Part shown: positions 1-5,296 of the stretch, piece after piece
Position numbering within the stretch: the first letter of the stretch is position 1
Layout: the number at the start of each line of letters is the position of its first letter
Program-made: the position numbers and the translations under genes
Notes under the pieces: model-generated
Told to the model about the DNA's origin: nothing
The model's input: the letters and a program-made list of their open reading frames with translations, nothing else
The model's database searches: none
DNA from: an uncultured Eubacteriales bacterium
GTDB lineage: Bacteria; Bacillota; Clostridia; UBA1381
DNA: 7,736 nt
NCBI GenBank assembly: GCA_900556575.1
Contig: USPO01000066.1
Coordinates: 1-7,736, forward strand
Reading direction: 5' to 3'

Positions 1-180
1 TACCGGACACATAGAATATACATCTGCCTTATCTCCGGCTATTTCTCTTGTAATATCATACATCGCATAGAAAGATGTATATACCTGTAATTTATCATTA
101 TCTGCCGTTTTTGTACCTCCGCAGGCTGTAAGTCCCATTACCATGCAGCCAAGTACAGCCGCCGAAATAATTTTTTTCAT
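1..180 (-). CDS. Metal (probably Zn/Mn) ABC transporter substrate-binding lipoprotein, N-terminal part
   Basis: Only the first 60 codons are inside the window; the gene continues past the left edge. The protein opens with MKK, a hydrophobic stretch and a lipobox LTAC with Cys20 followed by GG, so it should be lipidated and held on the outer face of the membrane. After a short polar linker, residues 33-60 read VYTSFYAMYDITREIAGDKADV, which matches the start of the cluster A-I (ZnuA/AdcA/TroA) metal-binding proteins, where a Ser-Phe-Tyr-Pro-x-Tyr segment is followed by I-x-GD. The metal-ligand histidines lie outside the window, so the metal is not shown. The start is fixed by an AGGGAG at 188-193, 7 nt before the ATG. 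It follows polA after 24 nt on the same strand and has no promoter of its own that I can see. Lipoprotein: sure. Metal family: likely. Confidence 0.78.
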   Translation of the reverse strand, partial: MKKIISAAVLGCMVMGLTACGGTKTADNDKLQVYTSFYAMYDITREIAGDKADVYSMCPV

Positions 181-187
181 TATCTAT

Positions 188-193
188 CTCCCT
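188..193 (-). promoter_or_regulatory. Ribosome binding site of the lipoprotein gene
   Basis: AGGGAG on the minus strand, 7 nt from the ATG. It sits inside the 24-nt gap after the polA stop codon, which leaves no room for a promoter and supports cotranscription with polA. Confidence 0.7.
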
Positions 194-204
194 TTATAAA
201 ATAT

Positions 205-2853
205 TTATTTAGCATCGTACCAGCTATGCCCCTCTGACATATCCACAATCAAAGGTACTTTAAGCTGAACCGCATTTTCCATTTCATCCTTTAAAATGGT
301 TTTAACCTTTTCCGCTTCATCCTTATATGCCTCTACGATAAGTTCATCATGAACCTGAAGAATTAGCCTTGACTTCATGCCCTCACTTCTCAGCCTTTCG
401 TCAACCTTTACCATAGCAAGCTTGATTATATCTGCAGCACTTCCCTGTACGGGCGTATTCATTGCCGCACGTTCTCCGAATGAACGCATATTATAATTAG
501 ATGACTTTAATTCCGGAATATATCTTATTCTGTTCATCATTGTTGTTACATATCCGTTTGCCTTTGCATTTTCTTTTGTACTTTCCATATATTCTCTTAC
601 ACCATGATATTTTTCAAGGTAGCCGTTAATATATGCCTTTGCTTCTTTTATGCTTACGCCTATATCCTGGCTAAGACTAAATTCACCTATTCCGTATACT
701 ATCCCGAAATTAACCGCCTTTGCATGAGAACGCTGTGCCTTTGTAACCTCATTCAGCGGTGTCCCGAATACCTGAGATGCTGTAACAGCGTGAATATCCT
801 CACCGCTCTTAAATGCATTAATCATTGTTTCGTCATTTGCAAGATGAGCCAGTACACGAAGCTCAATCTGCGAATAGTCCGCATCTATCAATACATAATT
901 GTCATCGGCAACAAACATTTTTCTGAGTTCTCTGCCAAGCTCTGTTCTGGTAGGAATATTCTGCATATTCGGGTCTGCTGAGGATATTCTTCCCGTAACG
1001 GTTACAGTCTGATTAAATATTGAATGTATCTTTCCGGTTTTAGGATTTATTAATGTACTCATTCCGTCACAATACGTTCCCTTTAACTTTGCGTACTGTC
1101 TGTAATCAAGTACAAGTCCGACAATCGGACTTTCTTCCTTAACTTTTTCCAATGCTTCCGCATTCGTTGAATATCCCGTCTTTGTTTTCTTTGCCGGCTT
1201 TAACCCCATTTCCTCAAACAGGACTACTCCCAGCTGCTTCGGTGAATTTATATTAAATTCATGTCCGGCAAGCTCGTATATTTTATTTTCTGTTTCCAAT
1301 ATTTTCTTAGACAGCATATTTCCGAATGCATTCAATTCATCTTTATCAAGACGGAAACCATATATCTGCATACGTGCAAGAACCGATATAAGCGGCAGTT
1401 CTATTTCATAATAGAGTTTTTCCTGCTTTAATTCCTTTATTTTTTCTTCAAGCAGCTTTTTCATAGGCTCTAAAGCAAGTGCCTGCTTTGCATACATCTT
1501 CAAATCTTCTTTTTCGTCATCAAAAAATGAAAGCTGATTTTCTCCGCTTGGTGCAATAACTACACCCAGATAATGTTCTGCAAGTCCGCTTAAAGAAAAA
1601 TCCTTTCTTGATGGATCAATAAGATAAGCAGCAATTGCAGTATCAAATGCTATACCGTCAAAAGTCATACTGTCCGAAAGCTTAACTATTGAGTCTTTAA
1701 TATCATTTACTGTCTTTTTTATATGCTTATTTTCAAGACATTCCTTAACAACCAACTTTAACTCATCCGATGTTACACTGCCTGAGGAATAGTATGCTTT
1801 TTTTCCGTTTGCAAATGCGACAGATGTTAATACATTTTCGGTAAAAACAGGAACAAATGAAATTTCTCCAAAGCCTTTTAAAACATTTTTAATCTCATCA
1901 GCTGTTTTTAGTTCAATTATTTCTGTCCCTTTAAAAATATCTTCATTTGAATGAATTTCCGGTGCATCTGACGGAGGATTTAATTCAAGCTTTTTTATAA
2001 TACTTTTTAATTCAAGTGAGTTTAAAAGATTATATAGTCCTCCCTTTACATCATTAATCCCATCAAATATACATTTTTCAAAATTAAATTCGATCGGCGT
2101 TTCAAGATTTATTTCCGCAAGCTGCTTTGATAAGAATGCCATATCCTTTCCGTCGGTAAGCTTCTCAAGCTTTTTTCCTTTAACACCGCTGCTGTCAAGA
2201 TTATCATAAAGTACTTCTATCGAATGAAACTCCTTTATAAGTGCAATCGCACCCTTTTCACCTATTCCATTAACTCCGGGAATATTATCCGATTTATCAC
2301 CCATGAGAGCTTTTACATCAATAAATTCTCTCGGTGTTACTCCATATCTTTCTTCTACCGCAGCCTCATCATAAACTGTTGTTTCCGGTCTTCCGAATTT
2401 CGTAACAGTTAATACAACTCGTGTTGTTGGTGATACAAGCTGCAAATCATCCTTATCACCTGTTGCTATATAGCATTCTATTTCATTTTCTCCGCATATT
2501 CTGGAAACTGTACCTATAATATCATCTGCTTCATACCCCTCAAGCTGTAAAAGAGGTATATCCATTTCCGTCAGAATATCCTTTGAAATCGGCATTTGAC
2601 GTGCAAGGTCATCCGGCATAGGCTTTCTTTGTGCCTTATAGCCGTCATACATCTTATGCCGGAACGTCGGTGCTTTCAAATCAAAAGCCGCGCATAAATA
2701 ATCCGGCTTATAATCGTTTATAAGCTTTATCAAAATATTCAAAAAACCGTAGATAGCATTTGTCGGTACTCCGTCTCTCGTTGTAAGCAGATTTACTCCG
2801 TAATATGCACGGTTTAAAATACTGTTTGAATCCAATATCAAAAGTCTTTTCAT
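205..2853 (-). CDS. polA: DNA polymerase I (5'-3' exonuclease and polymerase; proofreading domain inactive)
   Basis: Family A DNA polymerase of 882 residues, the usual bacterial Pol I length. It removes RNA primers, joins Okazaki fragments and fills repair gaps in the cytoplasm. Residues 1-290 are the 5' nuclease with the full acidic set: D8, D58, E108/D110/D111 (GYEADD), D133/D135 (TGDKDD), D186/D189 (GDKSDN), then a helix-hairpin-helix near 191-210. Residues about 310-475 keep the 3'-5' exonuclease fold but not its catalysis: the Exo I acids are absent around 330-337 (ISFVPVF), D387 of Exo II remains, and the Exo III Asp is Ala458 (YAKQA). The polymerase runs from about 480 to the end, with motif A D659 in DYSQIELR, motif B R708-K712-F716-Y720, and motif C HDE with D836. 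Phe716 is the E. coli-like residue. The ATG at 2853 follows AGAGGA at 2858-2863. A strong promoter lies about 160 nt upstream. The next gene, a lipoprotein gene, follows after 24 nt. Confidence 0.98.
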   Translation of the reverse strand: MKRLLILDSNSILNRAYYGVNLLTTRDGVPTNAIYGFLNILIKLINDYKPDYLCAAFDLKAPTFRHKMYDGYKAQRKPMPDDLARQMPISKDILTEMDIPLLQLEGYEADDIIGTVSRICGENEIECYIATGDKDDLQLVSPTTRVVLTVTKFGRPETTVYDEAAVEERYGVTPREFIDVKALMGDKSDNIPGVNGIGEKGAIALIKEFHSIEVLYDNLDSSGVKGKKLEKLTDGKDMAFLSKQLAEINLETPIEFNFEKCIFDGINDVKGGLYNLLNSLELKSIIKKLELNPPSDAPEIHSNEDIFKGTEIIELKTADEIKNVLKGFGEISFVPVFTENVLTSVAFANGKKAYYSSGSVTSDELKLVVKECLENKHIKKTVNDIKDSIVKLSDSMTFDGIAFDTAIAAYLIDPSRKDFSLSGLAEHYLGVVIAPSGENQLSFFDDEKEDLKMYAKQALALEPMKKLLEEKIKELKQEKLYYEIELPLISVLARMQIYGFRLDKDELNAFGNMLSKKILETENKIYELAGHEFNINSPKQLGVVLFEEMGLKPAKKTKTGYSTNAEALEKVKEESPIVGLVLDYRQYAKLKGTYCDGMSTLINPKTGKIHSIFNQTVTVTGRISSADPNMQNIPTRTELGRELRKMFVADDNYVLIDADYSQIELRVLAHLANDETMINAFKSGEDIHAVTASQVFGTPLNEVTKAQRSHAKAVNFGIVYGIGEFSLSQDIGVSIKEAKAYINGYLEKYHGVREYMESTKENAKANGYVTTMMNRIRYIPELKSSNYNMRSFGERAAMNTPVQGSAADIIKLAMVKVDERLRSEGMKSRLILQVHDELIVEAYKDEAEKVKTILKDEMENAVQLKVPLIVDMSEGHSWYDAK

Positions 2854-2857
2854 TTTT

Positions 2858-2863
2858 TCCTCT
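2858..2863 (-). promoter_or_regulatory. Ribosome binding site of polA
   Basis: AGAGGA on the minus strand, with only 4 nt (all A) between it and the ATG, slightly short but workable. It supports the annotated start, from which the LLILDSN strand of the nuclease domain follows immediately. Confidence 0.65.
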
Positions 2864-2883
2864 ATTTCTAATTATACTTGCTC

Positions 2884-2909
2884 TCTGAAAAATAAAAATA
2901 TTTTTCAGA
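2884..2909 (-). repeat. 11-bp perfect AT-rich inverted repeat just upstream of the polA ribosome binding site
   Basis: TCTGAAAAATA at 2884-2894 is the exact inverse of TATTTTTCAGA at 2899-2909, with a 4-nt spacer. It lies 20 nt upstream of the polA Shine-Dalgarno, inside the predicted leader. No T-run follows it on the minus strand, so it is not a terminator for polA. The arms read TTTTCAGA, which resembles half of the CodY consensus (AATTTTCWGAAAATT), but each full 15-bp match has four or five mismatches. It could be a protein site or an RNA hairpin; I cannot tell which. Confidence 0.6.
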
Positions 2910-2932
2910 TACTCTTCCTTAAAACATCAATG

Positions 2933-3015
2933 TATTTACATATAAATTATTTAATTACAGACATTATAATCCGCAGGACTTTCTTAATTGTCTGCGATAC
3001 ATCTATATGTAAATA
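2933..3015. repeat. Nested inverted repeats overlapping the polA promoter and leader
   Basis: A perfect 12-bp inverted repeat, TATTTACATATA at 2933-2944 and TATATGTAAATA at 3004-3015, flanks 59 nt. The right arm touches the polA -10 element and covers the expected start of transcription, so the outer pair is more likely a DNA-level site than an RNA stem. Inside it two stems compete: CAGACA (2958-2963) with TGTCTG (2989-2994), and CGCAG-g-AC (2972-2979) with GTCTGCG (2990-2996). They cannot coexist because both use 2990-2994. The repeats are read directly from the sequence; any function is inference. Confidence 0.6.
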
Positions 3016-3043
3016 TTTTATCTTATAAATGCTCTTTTGTCAA
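3015..3043 (-). promoter_or_regulatory. Sigma-A promoter of polA
   Basis: On the minus strand a perfect -35 TTGACA (3038-3043) is followed by a 17-bp spacer and a -10 TAAAAT (3015-3020, five of six matches). Transcription should start near 3008, giving a polA leader of about 155 nt. It points at polA with no other gene between. It is the best minus-strand promoter in the intergenic region. Confidence 0.75.
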
Positions 3044-3098
3044 GACTCTTTAAAGCATATCTATAAATTAACACAATTTAATACCTCTTAAAAATATT

Positions 3099-3128
3099 TT
3101 GTAGGTTAATCTACACTTTTGATATAAT
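3099..3128 (+). promoter_or_regulatory. Possible operator-controlled promoter pointing into the intergenic region
   Basis: TGATATAAT at 3120-3128 is an extended -10 with a perfect hexamer. A weak -35 (TTGTAG, 3099-3104) lies 18 bp upstream. The spacer is almost filled by a 16-bp palindrome, TGTAGGTTAATCTACA (3100-3115), with one mismatched pair, exactly where a repressor would block polymerase. There is no gene directly downstream, only the terminator-like hairpin ending at 3273. The elements are visible; the promoter call is inference. Confidence 0.4.
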
Positions 3129-3134
3129 CGTAAA

Positions 3135-3273
3135 CTTTTTTAATAATCTTATATCATTCCTTTAAAATTGAAAAAATAGTGTTTCTTGACTTATATTAGT
3201 ACTAATTCGCCATTATTTGATAAAAATGTGCAAAAAGAAAGCACTTGCTAACCATTTTATCAGATATTTTTTT
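3135..3273 (+). ncRNA. Candidate small non-coding transcript (speculative)
   Basis: The span between the extended -10 at 3120-3128 and a T-run at 3267-3273 would give an RNA of about 140 nt. Its 3' end is a terminator-like hairpin and it contains no ribosome binding site followed by an open frame. I recognise no known RNA family. The call depends entirely on the two end signals, both of them AT-rich, and such patterns arise easily by chance in DNA of this composition. Confidence 0.22.
3214..3273 (+). terminator. Terminator-like hairpin with T-run inside the intergenic region
   Basis: Positions 3214-3225 pair with 3255-3266 as a 12-bp AT-rich stem with one wobble. After a bulged A, two more pairs follow (3227-3228 with 3253-3254), and a small TGC/GCA hairpin sits in the loop. 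Seven T follow at 3267-3273. The shape fits an intrinsic terminator on the plus strand, but the stem is poor in GC, so the strength is doubtful. Confidence 0.4.
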
Positions 3274-3304
3274 GCCTAATTGCGAATAATATTTAATTTT
3301 AGTG

Positions 3305-3333
3305 TTGACAAAATCATATTTTAATGATATAAT
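3305..3333 (+). promoter_or_regulatory. Consensus sigma-A promoter, far upstream of htrA
   Basis: TTGACA (3305-3310), a 17-bp spacer, and TATAAT (3328-3333) preceded by TGA, an extended -10. Every position of both hexamers matches the consensus. Transcription would begin near 3340, about 380 nt before the htrA start codon. Either htrA has a very long leader or this promoter serves a separate RNA. Confidence 0.8.
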
Positions 3334-3405
3334 ATTAAATGTAGATGAGCGATTGAAATAAATCGGTAAGCTTTTCTTAAAAGTATACACATCATATTTA
3401 CAAAA

Positions 3406-3421
3406 AAACATTTTAATGTTT
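3406..3421. repeat. 16-bp palindrome within a pair of TTTACAAAAA direct repeats
   Basis: AAACATT (3406-3412) and AATGTTT (3415-3421) are perfect inverses around TT. The palindrome partly overlaps two direct copies of TTTACAAAAA..CAT starting at 3397 and 3419, spaced 22 bp, about two helical turns. This is a plausible protein-binding site in the htrA upstream region; the regulator is unknown. Confidence 0.45.
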
Positions 3422-3464
3422 ACAAAAACATGAATACTTTTTCAAATGATTATGGTATCATATA

Positions 3465-3540
3465 TATGTAGTCAGAAAGAAAGAACAAAACAGACTACAC
3501 ATATTATAATACATAGTTAATTGAATATTGGTTATGTGTG
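3465..3540 (+). repeat. Overlapping, mutually exclusive stems in the htrA upstream region
   Basis: TGTAGTC (3467-3473) is a perfect inverse of GACTACA (3493-3499). ACACATA (3497-3503) is a perfect inverse of TATGTGT (3533-3539). The two stems share 3497-3499, so in an RNA started at the upstream consensus promoter only one could form fully. The loop of the first stem is purine-rich (AGAAAGAAAGAAC). No T-run follows either stem. Confidence 0.4.
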
Positions 3541-3626
3541 AATTAGCAGTTTAATTGTATTTATCTTTAATTAATAAAAATATAATTAGATATTTACAAA
3601 TCGGCAACACAAAATCAAAAATAATA

Positions 3627-3635
3627 TGTTATAAT
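3627..3635 (+). promoter_or_regulatory. Possible htrA-proximal promoter (extended -10 only)
   Basis: TGTTATAAT is a perfect -10 hexamer with the TGn extension. No good -35 lies 16-19 bp upstream. Transcription would start near 3642, giving an htrA leader of about 80 nt. In DNA this AT-rich the hexamer alone is weak evidence, but the TGn extension and the position favour it. Confidence 0.45.
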
Positions 3636-3637
3636 AT

Positions 3638-3665
3638 ATATCAGAGGTTATAAATATCTCGATAT
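3638..3665 (+). repeat. 10-bp bulged hairpin in the htrA leader
   Basis: ATATC (3638-3642) pairs with GATAT (3661-3665) and GAGGT (3644-3648) with ATCTC (3656-3660, one wobble), with A3643 bulged and a 7-nt loop. It can form fully only in a transcript from the far promoter, because the proximal promoter would start inside its 5' arm. It does not cover the ribosome binding site. Confidence 0.4.
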
Positions 3666-3703
3666 TAATAAATATTAAATATGTGTAGAAACAATACTTT
3701 TTA

Positions 3704-3710
3704 AGAAGGG
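3704..3710 (+). promoter_or_regulatory. Ribosome binding site of htrA
   Basis: AGAAGGG on the plus strand, 10 nt before the ATG at 3721. It fixes the start of the protease, whose first 25 residues form a basic cytoplasmic tail before the membrane anchor. Confidence 0.7.
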
Positions 3711-3720
3711 ATCGATTAAA

Positions 3721-4953
3721 ATGAAAAAATATCCACACACAGACTCTACCGATTTAATTATTTATGACTGTAAGGAAAAGAAACACAAGCATTCGAAAAT
3801 AGCAATTACAGCCATATGCTCTGCACTTGCTGCAAGCATTTTTACGGCAGGCATTTTTACAACAGTTACAATTGCTTATAACAAGAGAAATCAGCCAACT
3901 GTGACTCAGATGGCATCCTCAACAAGGAATACAGATTCATCAAGCACATCAAATGCGGTTCTTACAGCGGCAACAAACGGAAATGCATTGTCAATTCCGG
4001 AGATTGCTTCAAAAGTCGGACCGAGTGTAGTAGGTGTTATTAATAAGACAACAGTTCAGCCGCAGCGTTATTACGATCCGTTTACGGGACGTTATTATTA
4101 TGACAGTTCATCACAAAGTTCTGATGGCAGTGATACAGTTGAACAGGGCAGCGGTTCTGGAATTATTATCAGTAATGATGGTTATATCGTTACAAATCAG
4201 CACGTAATTGACGGTGCTTCTGAAATTTCGGTTATTTTAAATACCGGAGATGAATTAAGTGCAACAGTAGTAGGTCAAGATACAAAGACAGACTTAGCAG
4301 TACTTAAGGTTAGTACAGATAAACAGTTATCCCCTGCTACATTAGGTGATAGTGATAAATTGCAGGTCGGCGAACTTGCCGTTGCAATCGGTAATCCGCT
4401 TGGACAGGAATATTCGGGTTCAGTAACTGCCGGAATTATCAGTGCTGTAAATCGTACAATGACAATTGACAATAGAACCTATAAGCTTATTCAAACAGAT
4501 GCGGCAATTAACCCGGGTAATTCGGGTGGTGCTTTAATCAATCAGTATGGTGAGGTAATAGGAATTAATTCGGTAAAGCTTTCTACAACCGGAGTTGAAG
4601 GAATGGGATTTGCTATTGCAATGTCCGAAGCTAAACCGATTATAGATGATTTAATTTCTTCAGGATACGTTACAGGCAGACCGCTTGTAGGAATAGGTAT
4701 CCAACAGACGAAGTATGGACTGTTTATCAGCAGTGTTCAGGATGATTCCGCAGCAGCTGATGCAGGACTTAAAGAAGGAGATATGATTATTGAGGTTGAC
4801 GGTACAAAGGTATCATCAGCAACAGAAATCAATGAACTCCGTGACAAGAAGAAGCCGGGAGACAAAATGACATTCAAAATTCTTCGTGATGGTTCAACAC
4901 AGGATGTTGAATTAACATTGAAAGAAAGTCCGGCTGAAAAAACTACTAAATAA
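3721..4953 (+). CDS. htrA: Membrane-anchored serine protease of the Deg/HtrA family with one PDZ domain
   Basis: A 410-residue trypsin-like protease that degrades or refolds damaged proteins outside the cytoplasm. Residues 1-26 are a charged cytoplasmic tail (KEKKHKHSK), 27-53 an uncleaved transmembrane anchor, and 60-88 a Ser/Thr/Asn-rich linker. The protease domain covers about 92-310, with His161 (VTNQHVI), Asp191 (TDLAVLKV) and Ser268 (NPGNSGGAL), so the triad is complete. A Tyr-rich, Ser/Asp-rich insert at 115-140 precedes the GSGSGIII strand, the place of the LA loop in the family. One PDZ domain follows at about 320-400 (AGLKEGDMIIEVDG), then a short basic tail. This is the usual Gram-positive HtrA layout. 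The gene stands alone: divergent from polA across 867 nt and convergent with gyrB. No CtsR or CIRCE site is visible. Which paralogue (HtrA, HtrB or YycK-like) cannot be settled here, since no walRK genes lie beside it. Confidence 0.95.
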   Translation: MKKYPHTDSTDLIIYDCKEKKHKHSKIAITAICSALAASIFTAGIFTTVTIAYNKRNQPTVTQMASSTRNTDSSSTSNAVLTAATNGNALSIPEIASKVGPSVVGVINKTTVQPQRYYDPFTGRYYYDSSSQSSDGSDTVEQGSGSGIIISNDGYIVTNQHVIDGASEISVILNTGDELSATVVGQDTKTDLAVLKVSTDKQLSPATLGDSDKLQVGELAVAIGNPLGQEYSGSVTAGIISAVNRTMTIDNRTYKLIQTDAAINPGNSGGALINQYGEVIGINSVKLSTTGVEGMGFAIAMSEAKPIIDDLISSGYVTGRPLVGIGIQQTKYGLFISSVQDDSAAADAGLKEGDMIIEVDGTKVSSATEINELRDKKKPGDKMTFKILRDGSTQDVELTLKESPAEKTTK

Positions 4954-4975
4954 GCTTATCAGTTTTAATTGATTT

Positions 4976-5009
4976 GGCTGCTTAAAGCAGCCGATACCAT
5001 CCTTTTTTT
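4976..5009 (+). terminator. First hairpin and T-run after htrA
   Basis: GGCTGCT (4976-4982) pairs with AGCAGCC (4986-4992) around TAA, 23 nt after the stop codon. The T-run (5003-5009) begins only after a 10-nt gap, so this is not a canonical terminator; it may act as a 3' protective hairpin or a weak terminator. Confidence 0.5.
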
Positions 5010-5015
5010 CATATG

Positions 5016-5048
5016 CCCCCGCTCTCACCCAAGAGCGGGGTCCCCCCC
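5016..5048 (+). repeat. GC-rich hairpin with flanking C-runs
   Basis: CCCCGCTCT (5017-5025) pairs with AGAGCGGGG (5032-5040) as a 9-bp stem with a 6-nt loop, followed by T and seven C (5042-5048). On the minus strand this gives G-runs of seven, three and five. It is by far the most GC-rich patch in an AT-rich window. Confidence 0.6.
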
Positions 5049-5054
5049 GAAAGT

Positions 5055-5085
5055 AAAACCACATTGCGATGCAATGTGGTTTTTT
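5055..5085. terminator. Strong intrinsic terminator, probably bidirectional
   Basis: Positions 5055-5067 pair perfectly with 5071-5083, a 13-bp stem with core ACCACATTGC and a 3-nt loop. On the plus strand the arm runs directly into T5080-5085, a classic terminator for htrA. On the minus strand the same hairpin ends in TTTT and would stop transcripts leaking through the gyrB terminator. Confidence 0.8.
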
Positions 5086-5104
5086 GTATATATAAAATTA
5101 AAAA

Positions 5105-5238
5105 TCAAATTTCAAGCTGAACCATCTTTCCAAAGTTCAACTCATCCCTATACAAATCAAAAACATATGCAGAACTCTCAGAGTACAGTCCGGTTTCAAA
5201 ATCTGTAAGTTTTTCAAATACTTCTATCGGTCAAGCAT
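5105..5238 (-). pseudogene. Short coding-like remnant (C-terminal tail, family unknown)
   Basis: Downstream of gyrB on the same strand, 5230 down to a TGA at 5105-5107 reads 41 codons: PIEVFEKLTDFETGLYSESS followed by AYVFDLYRDELNFGKMVQLEI. The composition looks like a real soluble protein tail. There is no start codon: an in-frame TGA lies directly upstream (5231-5233). In the neighbouring frame ATG CTT GAC starts at 5238, and restoring one C would join them as MLDPIEVFEK, so a 1-nt deletion is possible. I do not recognise the family; it does not resemble the GyrA C-terminus. It could also be chance, since 41 open codons are not rare and the opposite strand is open here too. Confidence 0.35.
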
Positions 5239-5247
5239 TTCTTTATC

Positions 5248-5287
5248 AAAAAAAGGCTATCGCAAATCCATTTGACTTGCAATAGCC
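5248..5287 (-). terminator. Intrinsic terminator of the recF-remB-gyrB operon
   Basis: On the minus strand positions 5287-5274 pair with 5268-5255, a 14-bp stem with a 5-nt loop, then seven T (5254-5248). It begins 9 nt after the gyrB stop. Two positions pair only as G-U in the minus-strand RNA and would be C-A mismatches in the plus-strand RNA, which shows that the hairpin is built for minus-strand transcription. Confidence 0.88.
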
Positions 5288-5296
5288 CTTTTCCGC

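Larger units (their letters stand above)
2854..3720. other. Long divergent intergenic region between polA and htrA
   Basis: This 867-nt stretch holds no convincing protein gene. The one longer minus-strand reading frame in it (3202-3411) has no ribosome binding site and a non-protein-like composition. The stretch is very AT-rich and dense in promoter-like elements and dyads, listed separately: the polA promoter, a possible operator-promoter at 3099-3128, a terminator-like hairpin at 3214-3273, a consensus promoter at 3305-3333, palindromes at 3406-3421 and 3465-3540, and an htrA-proximal extended -10. I find no tRNA and no recognisable CIRCE or CtsR site. Confidence 0.7.
4954..5296. other. 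Convergent htrA/gyrB intergenic region
   Basis: This 343-nt gap contains three successive hairpins behind htrA, the short coding-like remnant, and the gyrB terminator. A plus-strand open frame at 4969-5208 merely reads through the hairpins and is not a gene. Nothing else is visible. Confidence 0.7.

Noticed and set aside
2871..2876. TATAAT on the minus strand just before polA
   Set aside because: The -35 position reads ATTTTT and transcription would start within a few bases of the ribosome binding site; the promoter at 3015-3043 is far better.
2963..2970. TATAAT on both strands near 2965
   Set aside because: The best minus-strand -35 (CAGACA) is 20 bp away and the plus-strand -35 is absent; TTATAA is self-complementary and common in this DNA.
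3202..3411. 69-codon minus-strand ORF in the polA/htrA intergenic region
   Set aside because: No ribosome binding site, low-complexity AT-driven composition (F, K, Y, N, S), and it overlaps plus-strand promoter and hairpin elements.
3430..3471. Possible 13-residue leader peptide (MNTFSNDYGIIYM) upstream of htrA
   Set aside because: No Shine-Dalgarno before the ATG and no amino-acid bias suggesting attenuation. A second tiny frame from 3446 has the same problem.
3505..3510. TATAAT on the plus strand in the htrA upstream region
   Set aside because: No TGn extension and a poor -35 (AGAACA).
3600..3720. Search for CIRCE, CtsR or an RNA thermometer at htrA
   Set aside because: No TTAGCACTC/GAGTGCTAA pair, no GGTCAAA repeats, and the ribosome binding site is not paired in any stem I could find.
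4969..5208. 79-codon plus-strand ORF after htrA
   Set aside because: It reads straight through three hairpins and T-runs and has no ribosome binding site; it is an artefact.
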